Source: a virus. From it: a stretch of DNA of 20,515 bases. The notes beneath the pieces were generated by a model. It ran no database searches, had not been told where the DNA came from, and worked only from the letters and a program-made list of their open reading frames with translations. The stretch is taken from positions 1 through 20,515 of the IMG/VR virus record IMGVR_UViG_3300020453_000124. One strand, 5' to 3'. The position numbers and the translations under genes were made by a program. Within the stretch, counting starts at the first letter, position 1, and the number at the start of each line of letters is the position of its first letter. This document shows positions 1 through 4,820 of the stretch, piece after piece.

Positions 1-177
1 AAGAGCAGAAGCATTTGTTACTTCAGGTGCAGTTATAGATGATATAACACTTTCTTGTACAAAATAGATTGCATAAAAATCTTTATTAGATTGTGCAGTA
101 GTTGTGAACACTTCAGTTCCACTACCCTTCCCTAACATCTCAAAGAGTAGGGTATTGTCAGTATCGTATGAACTCAT
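1..177 (-). CDS. Partial small phage protein, C-terminus outside window
   Basis: An open frame of 59 codons starts with ATG at 177 (MSSYDTDNTLLFEMLGKG) and runs without a stop off the left edge. The start is preceded by an A-rich leader and by a TATCTTTG promoter element at 207-214. The sequence is rich in Thr, Ser and aromatic residues (DFYAIYFVQESVISS) and alternates polar and hydrophobic residues, which suggests beta structure of the kind seen in small virion proteins. I do not recognise a named family. Its own promoter and the 795-base gene-poor gap before it suggest that it opens a separate leftward unit. That it is a virion protein is inference. Confidence 0.7.
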   Translation of the reverse strand, partial: MSSYDTDNTLLFEMLGKGSGTEVFTTTAQSNKDFYAIYFVQESVISSITAPEVTNASAL

Positions 178-206
178 TATATTTCTTTTTAAAAATTAAT
201 TTCTTG

Positions 207-214
207 CAAAGATA
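207..214 (-). promoter_or_regulatory. Bacteroidota-type -7 box for the leftmost gene
   Basis: The minus strand reads TATCTTTG, a perfect TAnnTTTG match, 29 bases before the ATG at 177. I see no good TTTG -33 box at the expected distance, so this is half a promoter by sequence. Confidence 0.4.
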
Positions 215-261
215 TAAATATAACCATTTTTTTAATACCTTATTTTTATATAAATATTAAA

Positions 262-381
262 TTAAAAATTATTTCCAAAAACTATGTGTTTTTTAAATAA
301 AAAATCAGTACCTTCACGAACTCTAAGAAGTATACTAACACTTCTTCTCGTTCTTACCCTATAGAAATCATTGTTGCTCAT
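262..381 (-). CDS. Possible 39-aa basic peptide (weak)
   Basis: An ATG-to-TAA frame begins MSNNDFYRVRTRRSVS and continues with ILLRVREGTDF; it carries six Arg residues. It starts directly beside the third 23-bp repeat and lacks the A-rich leader typical of its neighbours. Part of the frame coincides with an inverted repeat (318-353), so the open frame could simply result from a structured non-coding element. I list it because it is the only minus-strand frame of this size in the gap. Confidence 0.25.
   Translation of the reverse strand: MSNNDFYRVRTRRSVSILLRVREGTDFLFKKHIVFGNNF
318..353. repeat. Imperfect inverted repeat (hairpin)
   Basis: GAAC (318-321) and AAGAAGT (325-331) pair with ACTTCTT (340-346) and GTTC (350-353). 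The loop is 8 bases and there is a 3x3 internal mismatch. No T-run follows on either strand, so it does not look like a terminator. It could be a cruciform operator or an RNA element. Confidence 0.5.
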
Positions 382-384
382 ATC

Positions 385-445
385 GCAACTAACGATTTTG
401 TTACATAGCAACTAACGATTTTTTTAAATAGCAACTAACAATTTT
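385..445. repeat. Three direct repeats with exact 23-bp period
   Basis: GCAACTAACGATTTT occurs at 385-399 and 408-422, with a one-base variant (GCAACTAACAATTTT) at 431-445. The starts are exactly 23 bp apart, about two helical turns, so a bound protein would meet every copy on the same DNA face. This is the usual layout of replication iterons or a multi-site operator. Three copies of this size are too few and too closely spaced for a CRISPR array. Confidence 0.75.
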
Positions 446-461
446 AATCAAAACATACTAA

Positions 462-524
462 TTATAAAATTGAACTTCTAAATTTTTTTAGTAACTATTA
501 TAGAGTAGTTATAAAATTGAACTT
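462..524. repeat. Duplicated 16-mer TTATAAAATTGAACTT
   Basis: Exact copies lie at 462-477 and 509-524, 47 bp apart. In the second copy the TTG is the -33 element of a plus-strand promoter. In the first copy the same TTG is followed 19 bp later by TAACTATT, a degraded -7 box. The pair may be a duplicated promoter segment or operator. Confidence 0.55.
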
Positions 525-546
525 TGGTTTTTGTTATGTACGTTTG
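517..546 (+). promoter_or_regulatory. Plus-strand Bacteroidota-type promoter
   Basis: TTG (517-519), exactly 19 bp, then TACGTTTG (539-546) fits the TTTG/N19/TAnnTTTG consensus. It points right, against all the other genes in the window. Transcription would start near 553 and read through the small ORF at 583-687. Confidence 0.5.
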
Positions 547-582
547 TGTGGCTAAAAGGTTATAGGGCTTGAGTTTACGGAA

Positions 583-687
583 ATGAAACCCCAGAAAAAA
601 AACTTATTAATATTTGCCAATATGTCATGCGTTAAACTGTTAAAAGTTTGCGAAAAACTGCCGGAAGTTTGCAAAAGTTGGTTCTAG
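583..687 (+). CDS. Possible 34-aa plus-strand peptide
   Basis: ATG to TAG, beginning MKPQKKNLLIFANMSCVKLL and ending in a Cys- and Lys-containing segment (KVCEKLPEVCKSWF). It starts 37 bases after the plus-strand -7 box and would be the only rightward gene here. The DNA has internal near-repeats (AAGTTTGC, GAAAAACTGCC, AAGTTTGC) and is less AT-rich than its surroundings. It may be a small peptide, the 5' part of a non-coding RNA, or chance. Confidence 0.3.
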   Translation: MKPQKKNLLIFANMSCVKLLKVCEKLPEVCKSWF

Positions 688-906
688 TTTGAACCTAAAC
701 TGATACAAATACTTTGTTTTTATATCTTTTTATATCTTTTTTTATCTGTTTGAGTAAATCAAAAGAAAAAAAAGTTGATATACATAAACTTTGTTTAACA
801 AACATAACTACCTAAATAAATAATTAACGTATATAAACAAAGCTATTAAACACACTTTAAAAGCTATTTAAAGCATTTAAAATATAATTTAATAGTAAAG
901 TATACA

Positions 907-939
907 TATAAAAAAAAGACCCTTAAAAAAGAGTCTTTT
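907..939 (-). terminator. Rho-independent terminator closing the leftmost small-gene unit
   Basis: AAAAGAC/GTCTTTT (914-920, 933-939) plus CTT/AAG (922-924, 929-931) form a stem with one mismatch and an AAAA loop. On the minus strand it is followed by TTTTTTTTATA. It lies about 35 bases beyond the stop of the gene at 973-1134. Its A/T arms may also let it work for plus-strand transcription. Confidence 0.8.
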
Positions 940-972
940 AATATTGTTGTTTATTGTTTAATTAATATGTTT

Positions 973-1134
973 TTAGTTATTAATAGAAATTTTTATGCTT
1001 TTTATAGTATTATCATTGTTTAATAATTTTATTAAATTCTTATATAATTTTGTTTTTTTTGGATAATTGCAAAACTTATAAAAAAACTTTTCATTATTAT
1101 TTTTATATTCAATTGTAAATTTGTGTAAATACAT
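973..1134 (-). CDS. Small hypothetical protein, 53 aa
   Basis: ATG at 1134 to TAA at 973-975. The protein starts MYLHKFTIEYKNNNEKFFYK and is very rich in Lys and Asn with few acidic residues, hence basic. No family is recognised. The start follows a copy of the TAACTAAAAACA motif by seven bases, and the stop lies inside another copy (968-979), the same cassette-like layout as its upstream neighbours. It is the last gene of its unit, since a terminator follows. Codon use and regular spacing make it a real gene in my view; the function is unknown. Confidence 0.7.
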   Translation of the reverse strand: MYLHKFTIEYKNNNEKFFYKFCNYPKKTKLYKNLIKLLNNDNTIKSIKISINN

Positions 1135-1146
1135 TTGTTTTTGTTT

Positions 1147-1800
1147 TTAGTTAGTTATTAAATCTTCCTCTAGTCTTTGTTCTAATTCATCTTGCTCTGA
1201 CCATTCAAACAAATAAGAGTGTATCATGCCCTCATCATTCAATTTAAATAACTTTGCGTCAGTATAACCCCCTCTAACATCTGCACCGTTATGAATTTGG
1301 ATTAAGATATAATTGTCTTCATTTATTGTTATGTTTGCACCTTGTAAGCATTGCGTTAAATCATTCTCATAGTTATAAGTATTCCAGCTGTTTTTAATTT
1401 TAACATTTGCTTTAATATTTAAATGTTTATATCTATCACCAGTATTGTCTAACCTTGTATCTGGCAAAGATTTAAGATGTTGCCACGCTTCTTTTGATAC
1501 CCCATAAACAAAAATATCACCATTTATTTTAGCATCCCAATCTTGACAATTAGTATTGATTTTATTAAATTCATTGCAAATATCATCTAATTGTAATTCT
1601 GATAAATAATGAAATACACTTAAATCCCTGTAAATATAATCACCTTCTTTATATATATGCTCTTCTGGTTCGTTTTCAAAGTCTTCAATTGTTTTCTTTT
1701 GGTTTCTTTGCCAGTGCCTACCATCAGAAAATCCACTATCACAAATGTGCTTTCCAGTACATTCTGTAAGCATTTCGTAAATTAATTTTTTTGTTTCCAT
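1147..1800 (-). CDS. Conserved phage protein of unknown function, 217 aa
   Basis: The largest gene of the left block. Recognisable conserved-looking blocks are GRHWQRN near residue 27, SVFHYLSELQLDD around 61-73, and ILIQIHNGADVRGGYTDAKL near 165-184. I recall this combination from phage and plasmid hypothetical proteins, without any assigned function; that recollection is not verified here. There is no signal peptide or membrane segment, and the C-terminus is acidic (EQRLEEDLITN). The start follows TAACTAAAAACA (1810-1821) by nine bases, and the stop TAA lies within the next copy of that motif (1142-1153). Confidence 0.85.
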   Translation of the reverse strand: METKKLIYEMLTECTGKHICDSGFSDGRHWQRNQKKTIEDFENEPEEHIYKEGDYIYRDLSVFHYLSELQLDDICNEFNKINTNCQDWDAKINGDIFVYGVSKEAWQHLKSLPDTRLDNTGDRYKHLNIKANVKIKNSWNTYNYENDLTQCLQGANITINEDNYILIQIHNGADVRGGYTDAKLFKLNDEGMIHSYLFEWSEQDELEQRLEEDLITN

Positions 1801-1828
1801 TTTATTATTTGTTTTTAGTTAGTTTTAT

Positions 1829-1984
1829 TTATATTCTAGTTAATAATTCTAAAAAAAACACACCTAGAAAAATTGAACTTAGAAACAAAGCAAAGATATA
1901 AAAAATATTTTTTGCAATTTGTAAAGCTCTATTTTTGTTTTTTATAGTGTGTTTTTCAAGTATATTTAATTTAAATTTTTGCAT
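1829..1984 (-). CDS. Small predicted membrane protein, 51 aa
   Basis: ATG at 1984 to TAA at 1829-1831. A basic N-terminal half (residues 1-25, with many Lys and Asn) is followed by one strongly hydrophobic segment at about 27-48 (NIFYIFALFLSSIFLGVFFL). This suggests a single-pass membrane protein with the positive end in the cytoplasm. The start is preceded by an A-rich leader (AAAACAAAAATA). It sits between the genes at 2013-2405 and 1147-1800, with spacing typical of this operon. No family is recognised; a role at the host envelope is only a guess. Confidence 0.7.
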   Translation of the reverse strand: MQKFKLNILEKHTIKNKNRALQIAKNIFYIFALFLSSIFLGVFFLELLTRI

Positions 1985-2012
1985 TATTTTTGTTTTATTA
2001 GTTAATATTATT

Positions 2013-2405
2013 TTAAAAATTGTCTATTAAACACTCATTCATTTTTTTATAAGTGCAATTAGACAAAGCAAATTTTATATTTGGAAATTTTTGACTTGCA
2101 ATTTTTTTAATTTCTCTGCTGTTTTTTTGTTCCCAAAAAACAGGTTTGTTTTCCCAGTCTGTTAAAGGAACCCAACAATCCAAAAAATCAGTATGTAAAA
2201 AAGTTATCCAACATTTTTCTAATTTATTTTGTTTTTCTTTTTCTTCTTCTTCTAATATCTCTAAAGCATAGATACAATGCTCTATTTTTTCTTTATCATC
2301 CCACATCATAACACCCTTTTGAATTTCTATATTTGCTAAAGTAGTTTTTAACCTTTCTTTTATTGCTTTTATATTGCAATCAATAAGTAAATTTTCTTTT
2401 CTCAT
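2013..2405 (-). CDS. Hypothetical protein, 130 aa
   Basis: First gene of the second left-block unit, directly downstream of the promoter at 2431-2458. The N-terminal half is predicted helical and highly charged (EILEEEEKEKQNKLEK near residues 49-64), possibly a short coiled coil. The C-terminal half has aromatic residues (CWITFLHTDFLDCWVPLTDW) and several Cys, but no regular CxxC metal site. No family is recognised. The start is preceded by AATTAAAAACAATTAAAAAA, a form of the local start-region motif. Confidence 0.75.
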   Translation of the reverse strand: MRKENLLIDCNIKAIKERLKTTLANIEIQKGVMMWDDKEKIEHCIYALEILEEEEKEKQNKLEKCWITFLHTDFLDCWVPLTDWENKPVFWEQKNSREIKKIASQKFPNIKFALSNCTYKKMNECLIDNF

Positions 2406-2430
2406 TTTTTTAATTGTTTTTAATTTGATA

Positions 2431-2458
2431 CAAATATAATACTTTTTGACAAAACAAA
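2431..2458 (-). promoter_or_regulatory. Promoter of the 2405-to-973 unit
   Basis: The minus strand reads TTTG (2458-2455), 16 bp, then TATATTTG (2438-2431), a perfect -7 box with a slightly short spacer. Transcription would start close to 2424, about 20 bases before the ATG at 2405. It lies between the terminator at 2636-2669 and the first gene, and about 105 bp downstream of the CAGTTTC repeat array. Confidence 0.6.
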
Positions 2459-2563
2459 GTAAAAAATGTTAAAAAATAATATGTTAATTTGTCATGTAAT
2501 TTATTGACATTTAACAAATTACTAGATTTGACACTAAATAAAAAAGTCGCAAAGGCAAACACT

Positions 2564-2615
2564 AGCAGTTCCAACAGTTTCGGCAGTTTCGTAACAGTTT
2601 CGTAGCAGTTACAAA
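2564..2615. repeat. Array of five CAGTT(T/C)C-type repeats
   Basis: CAGTT units preceded by G or A begin at 2565, 2574, 2583, 2594 and 2605, spaced 9, 9, 11 and 11 bp. The best units read GCAGTTTCGTA and ACAGTTTCGTA. A related array with strict 11-bp spacing lies at 4821-4862. The array lies outside any gene, between a terminator and the promoter at 2431-2458, so it is a candidate multi-site operator or iteron set. Confidence 0.65.
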
Positions 2616-2635
2616 AAATATTTTTAAAAAATTTT

Positions 2636-2669
2636 GTAAAAAAAAAAGAGCATAAATAAATATGCTCTT
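2636..2669 (-). terminator. Rho-independent terminator after the 2692-2970 gene
   Basis: AAGAGCATA (2646-2654) and TATGCTCTT (2661-2669) make a perfect 9-bp stem with a 6-base loop, followed on the minus strand by a long T-run. It closes the unit starting at 4655. Confidence 0.9.
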
Positions 2670-2691
2670 AATTAGTATTAACACAAGTATT

Positions 2692-2970
2692 TTAATCGCT
2701 TATAAGATACTTTTGCTTATTAGCCGACAAAGATACTAAAGTATTGCAATTAATCATTCTAAACTCTCCCTTTTGCATATCAAAGGCAGTTATTAAGTTA
2801 TGGTCATCAGGATTAAACCTTAAGCCAACACCCTTAACACCTTTTTGCACTTGTAATCTTGCAGTCATTAGTCTGTGTGAGCCATCTTTTTTTATAAACT
2901 CTACACTAAATATCTTACAATTATTATTGTATATAAGATTTTTAGCTTGGTTAGTTGTAATAGTTTGCAT
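2692..2970 (-). CDS. Small phage protein with predicted beta-barrel, 92 aa
   Basis: The protein begins MQTITTNQAKNLIYNN and contains FSVEFIKKDGSHRLMTARLQ, then GVKGVGLRFNP, NLITAFDMQKGEFRMINC. The strand pattern (SVEFIKKDGS, ITAFDMQKGEFR) resembles a family of small phage proteins I know by look (xxVxFIKRDGxxRxMxxRxGV, then LxVxDxxxxGYRxI), probably a small beta-barrel, with no established function. The start follows TAACTAAAAACA (2978-2989) by seven bases. It is the last gene of its unit and is followed by a strong terminator. A G-rich tract (3024-3068) sits in its 5' leader. Confidence 0.85.
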   Translation of the reverse strand: MQTITTNQAKNLIYNNNCKIFSVEFIKKDGSHRLMTARLQVQKGVKGVGLRFNPDDHNLITAFDMQKGEFRMINCNTLVSLSANKQKYLISD

Positions 2971-3023
2971 AATTTATTGTTTTTAGTTATTATTATTTTT
3001 TTAATTTTATTAGAACAAAGGCA

Positions 3024-3068
3024 TACCCCCTAGTACCCCCTGTACCCCCCTGTACCCCCTTATCCCCT
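3024..3068 (-). promoter_or_regulatory. G-rich tract, candidate RNA/DNA G-quadruplex
   Basis: On the minus (transcribed-sense) strand five runs of four to six G are separated by short ATAA, TACA, TACA and TACTA linkers. This fits a quadruplex-forming sequence with loops of 4-5 bases, and GGGGGTACA-like units recur at 9-10 bp. It lies between the stop of the 29-aa ORF (3075) and the start of the 2692-2970 gene, so it would be in the mRNA leader of the latter. In such AT-rich DNA it is very unlikely by chance. Confidence 0.6.
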
Positions 3069-3074
3069 ATCACA

Positions 3075-3164
3075 TTAACAAAATATTAGAGTTATTATTA
3101 AATAAACCCATAATAAAATACTTTGTGAGATAAAAGGTAATTCTTTTGGTTTTACTTCTTTCAT
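3075..3164 (-). CDS. 29-aa predicted membrane microprotein
   Basis: ATG at 3164 to TAA at 3075-3077. A short charged start (MKEVKPKELPF) leads into one hydrophobic stretch (SILLWVYLIITLIF, about residues 15-28) that ends almost at the C-terminus. The start follows TAACTAAAAACA (3171-3182) by six bases, like its neighbours, and this is the main reason to believe it is translated. No family can be assigned to a protein this small. Confidence 0.55.
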   Translation of the reverse strand: MKEVKPKELPFISQSILLWVYLIITLIFC

Positions 3165-3175
3165 TTTATTTGTTT

Positions 3176-3355
3176 TTAGTTATTATTATTTTTTACAAAG
3201 ACCTCACCATATATATCAAATATATTGTTTAATACTTTTCTTTGTTGTTCTCTTTCATTATCATTCTTTTTTGATACTTCTTCTTTATCATTTACGTTAA
3301 TATGTTTATCACCTAACATATCATTTAATTTATTTTTAAATTCATCTAGTTTCAT
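3176..3355 (-). CDS. Small charged hypothetical protein, 59 aa
   Basis: ATG at 3355 to TAA at 3176-3178. The protein starts MKLDEFKNKLNDMLGDKH, continues with a highly charged helical middle (EEVSKKNDNEREQQRKVL) and ends in four Asn. No family is recognised. The start follows TAACTAAAAACA (3365-3376) by nine bases, and its own stop codon is inside the next copy (3171-3182). The asparagine-rich end is partly forced by that motif, which reads AAC TAA in frame. Confidence 0.7.
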   Translation of the reverse strand: MKLDEFKNKLNDMLGDKHINVNDKEEVSKKNDNEREQQRKVLNNIFDIYGEVFVKNNNN

Positions 3356-3369
3356 TTTTTTTATTGTTT

Positions 3370-3642
3370 TTAGTTATTATTTATTTTTTCTTTTTTAATT
3401 AATTTTGATTTATAAGTATGATTTTTAATCATTAATTCAAATTTAATTTTTGCTTTTTCATATGTTGTAAATAAACCATTTGAACAAAAAGGATTATTTG
3501 TTGTTTCATATACTGCATATGAAATGCCATTTGCATAAGGTTTATTAAGTTTAATAAGGTTTACAAAACTTTCATCTTGAAAATTTGCATACTCTATTAG
3601 TGGGCTATTAAAAGCCCTTTTTGGTAATATTAAATAAGACAT
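3370..3642 (-). CDS. Hypothetical protein, 90 aa
   Basis: Starts MSYLILPKRAFNSPLIEY and contains an ISYAVYETTNNPFC block, then a basic helical end (KAKIKFELMIKNHTYKSKLIKK). No family is recognised. The start follows TAACTAAAAACA (3646-3657) by only three bases. The stop TAA at 3370-3372 lies inside the next copy of the motif, so the protein ends in INNN, like the neighbouring proteins that end in Asn. Confidence 0.75.
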   Translation of the reverse strand: MSYLILPKRAFNSPLIEYANFQDESFVNLIKLNKPYANGISYAVYETTNNPFCSNGLFTTYEKAKIKFELMIKNHTYKSKLIKKEKINNN

Positions 3643-3661
3643 AATTGTTTTTAGTTAGTTA

Positions 3662-3832
3662 TTATTTATTTATATAGTTTTTAAAAGCAAATTCAAATGC
3701 TTCTTTTCTGTCTTGGTTTATTGGTTTGTTATCTTCTTGTATTTCTTTAGTTTCTGTGCCATTTATAACACCACTAACAAAACCAAAACCATAAGTTGCA
3801 ATTGCTAATATTATTGTAAGTATAAAGTCCAT
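3662..3832 (-). CDS. Small membrane-anchored protein, 56 aa
   Basis: ATG at 3832 to TAA at 3662-3664. Residues 3-24 (FILTIILAIATYGFGFVSGV) form an N-terminal hydrophobic anchor, followed by a soluble charged tail (TETKEIQEDNKPINQDRKEAF). The arrangement suggests a single-pass protein or an uncleaved signal anchor. The start is preceded by AACTAAAATAAAATAAA, a variant of the local motif. No family is recognised. It is one of three microproteins in this block with a clear membrane segment. Confidence 0.7.
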   Translation of the reverse strand: MDFILTIILAIATYGFGFVSGVINGTETKEIQEDNKPINQDRKEAFEFAFKNYINK

Positions 3833-3850
3833 TTTATTTTATTTTAGTTA

Positions 3851-4027
3851 TTATTTTTTACACAAAAAAAGTGTAATGCTTTCATCTCCATCATTCCATA
3901 CTTCAATATCATCGAAAATAATATCAAAGTCATCATCTTCTCCATTAATATTATTACCTAACAAGTGTATGTACTTATCTTGATTTTCCACTTGTTGTAG
4001 TTCTTTAATAAATTCTTTTACTGTCAT
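3851..4027 (-). CDS. Small acidic phage protein, 58 aa
   Basis: ATG at 4027 to TAA at 3851-3853. It begins MTVKEFIKELQQVENQDKYI and has an acidic middle (EDDDFDIIFDDIEVWNDGDE) with a hydrophobic end (SITLFLCKK). The N-terminal TVKEFIxxL and the DxEVWNDGDESITLFL block resemble a widespread class of small phage proteins that I cannot name. The strong negative charge could suit a DNA mimic or an inhibitor of a host protein, but this is speculation. The start follows AAACTAAAAACAAATAAAA. Confidence 0.7.
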   Translation of the reverse strand: MTVKEFIKELQQVENQDKYIHLLGNNINGEDDDFDIIFDDIEVWNDGDESITLFLCKK

Positions 4028-4044
4028 TTTTATTTGTTTTTAGT

Positions 4045-4272
4045 TTAACTTTTTTTATTATCGTTCAACACATATTTTGACATATCATTATTAATGATTA
4101 TACGTTTTTTAAATTTATATTCATTAACGAAATCAACAAATTTCTTTTTGACTTCTTGTTTTCCTGAATATGCAAAATAGTTATTCAAATCAATTGTATT
4201 TTGTCTATACAATTTGTCTAATTCTTTTTTTTGTTTAAGCTCTGCAATCATATTTAGCTTCTTGTAATTCAT
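4045..4272 (-). CDS. Basic hypothetical protein, up to 75 aa
   Basis: A Lys-rich helical N-terminus (AELKQKKELDKLYRQ) is followed by a segment containing NNYFAYSGKQEVKKKFVDFV. No family is recognised. With the first ATG (4272) it overlaps the upstream gene by 38 bases; the ATG at 4251 (MIAELKQ) would reduce that to 17, and both are possible. The stop TAA (4045-4047) merges with the local ACTAAAAACA motif. Confidence 0.65.
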   Translation of the reverse strand: MNYKKLNMIAELKQKKELDKLYRQNTIDLNNYFAYSGKQEVKKKFVDFVNEYKFKKRIIINNDMSKYVLNDNKKS

Positions 4273-4513
4273 ATATTCTTAATTGGTCGTATTCATAATC
4301 TTCTATAGGTTCGCATATATCATCACAACAATTGCAAACATATCTATCTATAAAATCTCTCTCTTCTTTGCAAGTATCACAATGAGCTACACCATCTATA
4401 ACCTCATTCTTTGTTCTAGTATCACATACATAGCAAAACTCTTGTAGTTCTTCCATACTATCACCACAACAATTGCTAACCATATCTATAAAATGTTGTT
4501 CGTAGTTGTACAT
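4235..4513 (-). CDS. Cys-rich, probably zinc-binding protein, 92 aa
   Basis: The frame is open from an ATG at 4537, but I choose the ATG at 4513 (MYNYEQHFIDMVSN), because the preceding 46-aa gene stops at 4515 and AAAAACAATTAAT sits directly before it. Cys motifs are SNCCGD, CYVC, CDTC and CNCCDDIC, giving about ten Cys, enough for two zinc sites. CYVCDTRTKNEVIDG then HCDTC resembles a zinc ribbon. The rest is acidic. Small phage zinc-ribbon proteins often act on host transcription or DNA, but nothing here fixes the role. Confidence 0.75.
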   Translation of the reverse strand: MYNYEQHFIDMVSNCCGDSMEELQEFCYVCDTRTKNEVIDGVAHCDTCKEERDFIDRYVCNCCDDICEPIEDYEYDQLRIYELQEAKYDCRA

Positions 4514-4514
4514 A

Positions 4515-4655
4515 TTAATTGTTTTTATATAATTCATTATACTTCATGTGTTCTTTGACATAATCTATATCATATTCTAATTCTCCTCTTTCATAAGATA
4601 ATTGATTTTCATAAGTGTCGTATGGTAGTATATATTTTTCTATGTAATCTTTCAT
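4515..4655 (-). CDS. Small hypothetical protein, 46 aa
   Basis: ATG at 4655 to TAA at 4515-4517, the first gene after the promoter at 4684-4714. The protein is Tyr- and Glu-rich (MKDYIEKYILPYDTYENQLS) and ends YKNN. One base separates its stop from the ATG of the next gene, which suggests coupled translation. The start follows TTAAAAACAATTAAT. No family is recognised. Confidence 0.65.
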   Translation of the reverse strand: MKDYIEKYILPYDTYENQLSYERGELEYDIDYVKEHMKYNELYKNN

Positions 4656-4683
4656 ATTAATTGTTTTTAATTGTTTTTTTTGA

Positions 4684-4714
4684 CAAATGTATAAAAAAAT
4701 ATTTAATAATCAAC
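4684..4714 (-). promoter_or_regulatory. Promoter of the 4655-to-2692 unit
   Basis: The minus strand reads GTTG, then exactly 19 bp, then TACATTTG (4691-4684), a perfect -7 box. Transcription would start near 4677, about 22 bases before the ATG at 4655. Confidence 0.7.
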
Positions 4715-4739
4715 ATTAATTTTAAAAAAATGTTAATAA

Positions 4740-4750
4740 GACAATTTGTC
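4740..4750. promoter_or_regulatory. Palindrome GACAATTTGTC, candidate operator
   Basis: GACAA and TTGTC flank one central base. It lies 26 bp upstream of the -33 element of the 4684-4714 promoter and next to a GTCGCAAA sequence that also occurs near the other left-block promoter. This is a possible binding site for a dimeric regulator. Confidence 0.35.
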
Positions 4751-4820
4751 GCAAAATATAAGTGGTTAGTTTTTAGTTGTTTATGATTTTTGTGTGCAAA
4801 ATCACCCTTCAAAAATACCT

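Larger units (their letters stand above)
178..972. other. 795-base gene-poor regulatory region
   Basis: No convincing minus-strand gene lies here, in contrast to the tightly packed rest of the window. It contains a -7 box (207-214), a weak 39-codon minus ORF overlapping a hairpin (262-381, 318-353), three 23-bp-spaced direct repeats (385-445), a duplicated 16-mer (462-477 and 509-524), a plus-strand promoter (517-546) followed by a 34-codon plus ORF (583-687), an AT-rich stretch with TATATCTTTT repeats (about 725-750), and a terminator (911-939). The content suits a control region or origin between two leftward units; that role is inference. Confidence 0.6.
968..3657 (-). repeat. Dispersed 12-mer TAACTAAAAACA at gene junctions
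   Basis: Seven exact copies, all on the minus strand, lie at 968-979, 1142-1153, 1810-1821, 2978-2989, 3171-3182, 3365-3376 and 3646-3657. Six are 3-9 bases before an ATG. In four copies the second TAA is the in-frame stop of the preceding gene. Near-copies lie before 2405, 3832, 4027, 4513, 4655 and 8763. It probably serves as a Shine-Dalgarno-independent translation leader. Confidence 0.8.

Noticed and set aside
301-372. tRNA-like stem with a GTTCG sequence
   Set aside because: The anticodon-like stem has an 8-base loop, and no acceptor stem or D arm can be drawn.
1869-1880. Third exact copy of AAAATTGAACTT found at 466-477 and 513-524
   Set aside because: This copy is coding sequence within the 1829-1984 gene, so it cannot be taken as a conserved regulatory site.
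1891-1917. TATCTTTG with an upstream TTG on the minus strand, as a promoter for the 1147-1800 gene
   Set aside because: It lies inside the 51-aa membrane protein gene (1829-1984), where it encodes part of the hydrophobic segment; T-rich codons produce such boxes by chance. It could still act, but sequence alone does not support it.
2200-2230. DnaA box (TTATCCAAC near 2215, similar sequences elsewhere)
   Set aside because: Isolated, imperfect and inside a gene; no cluster of boxes is visible in the window.
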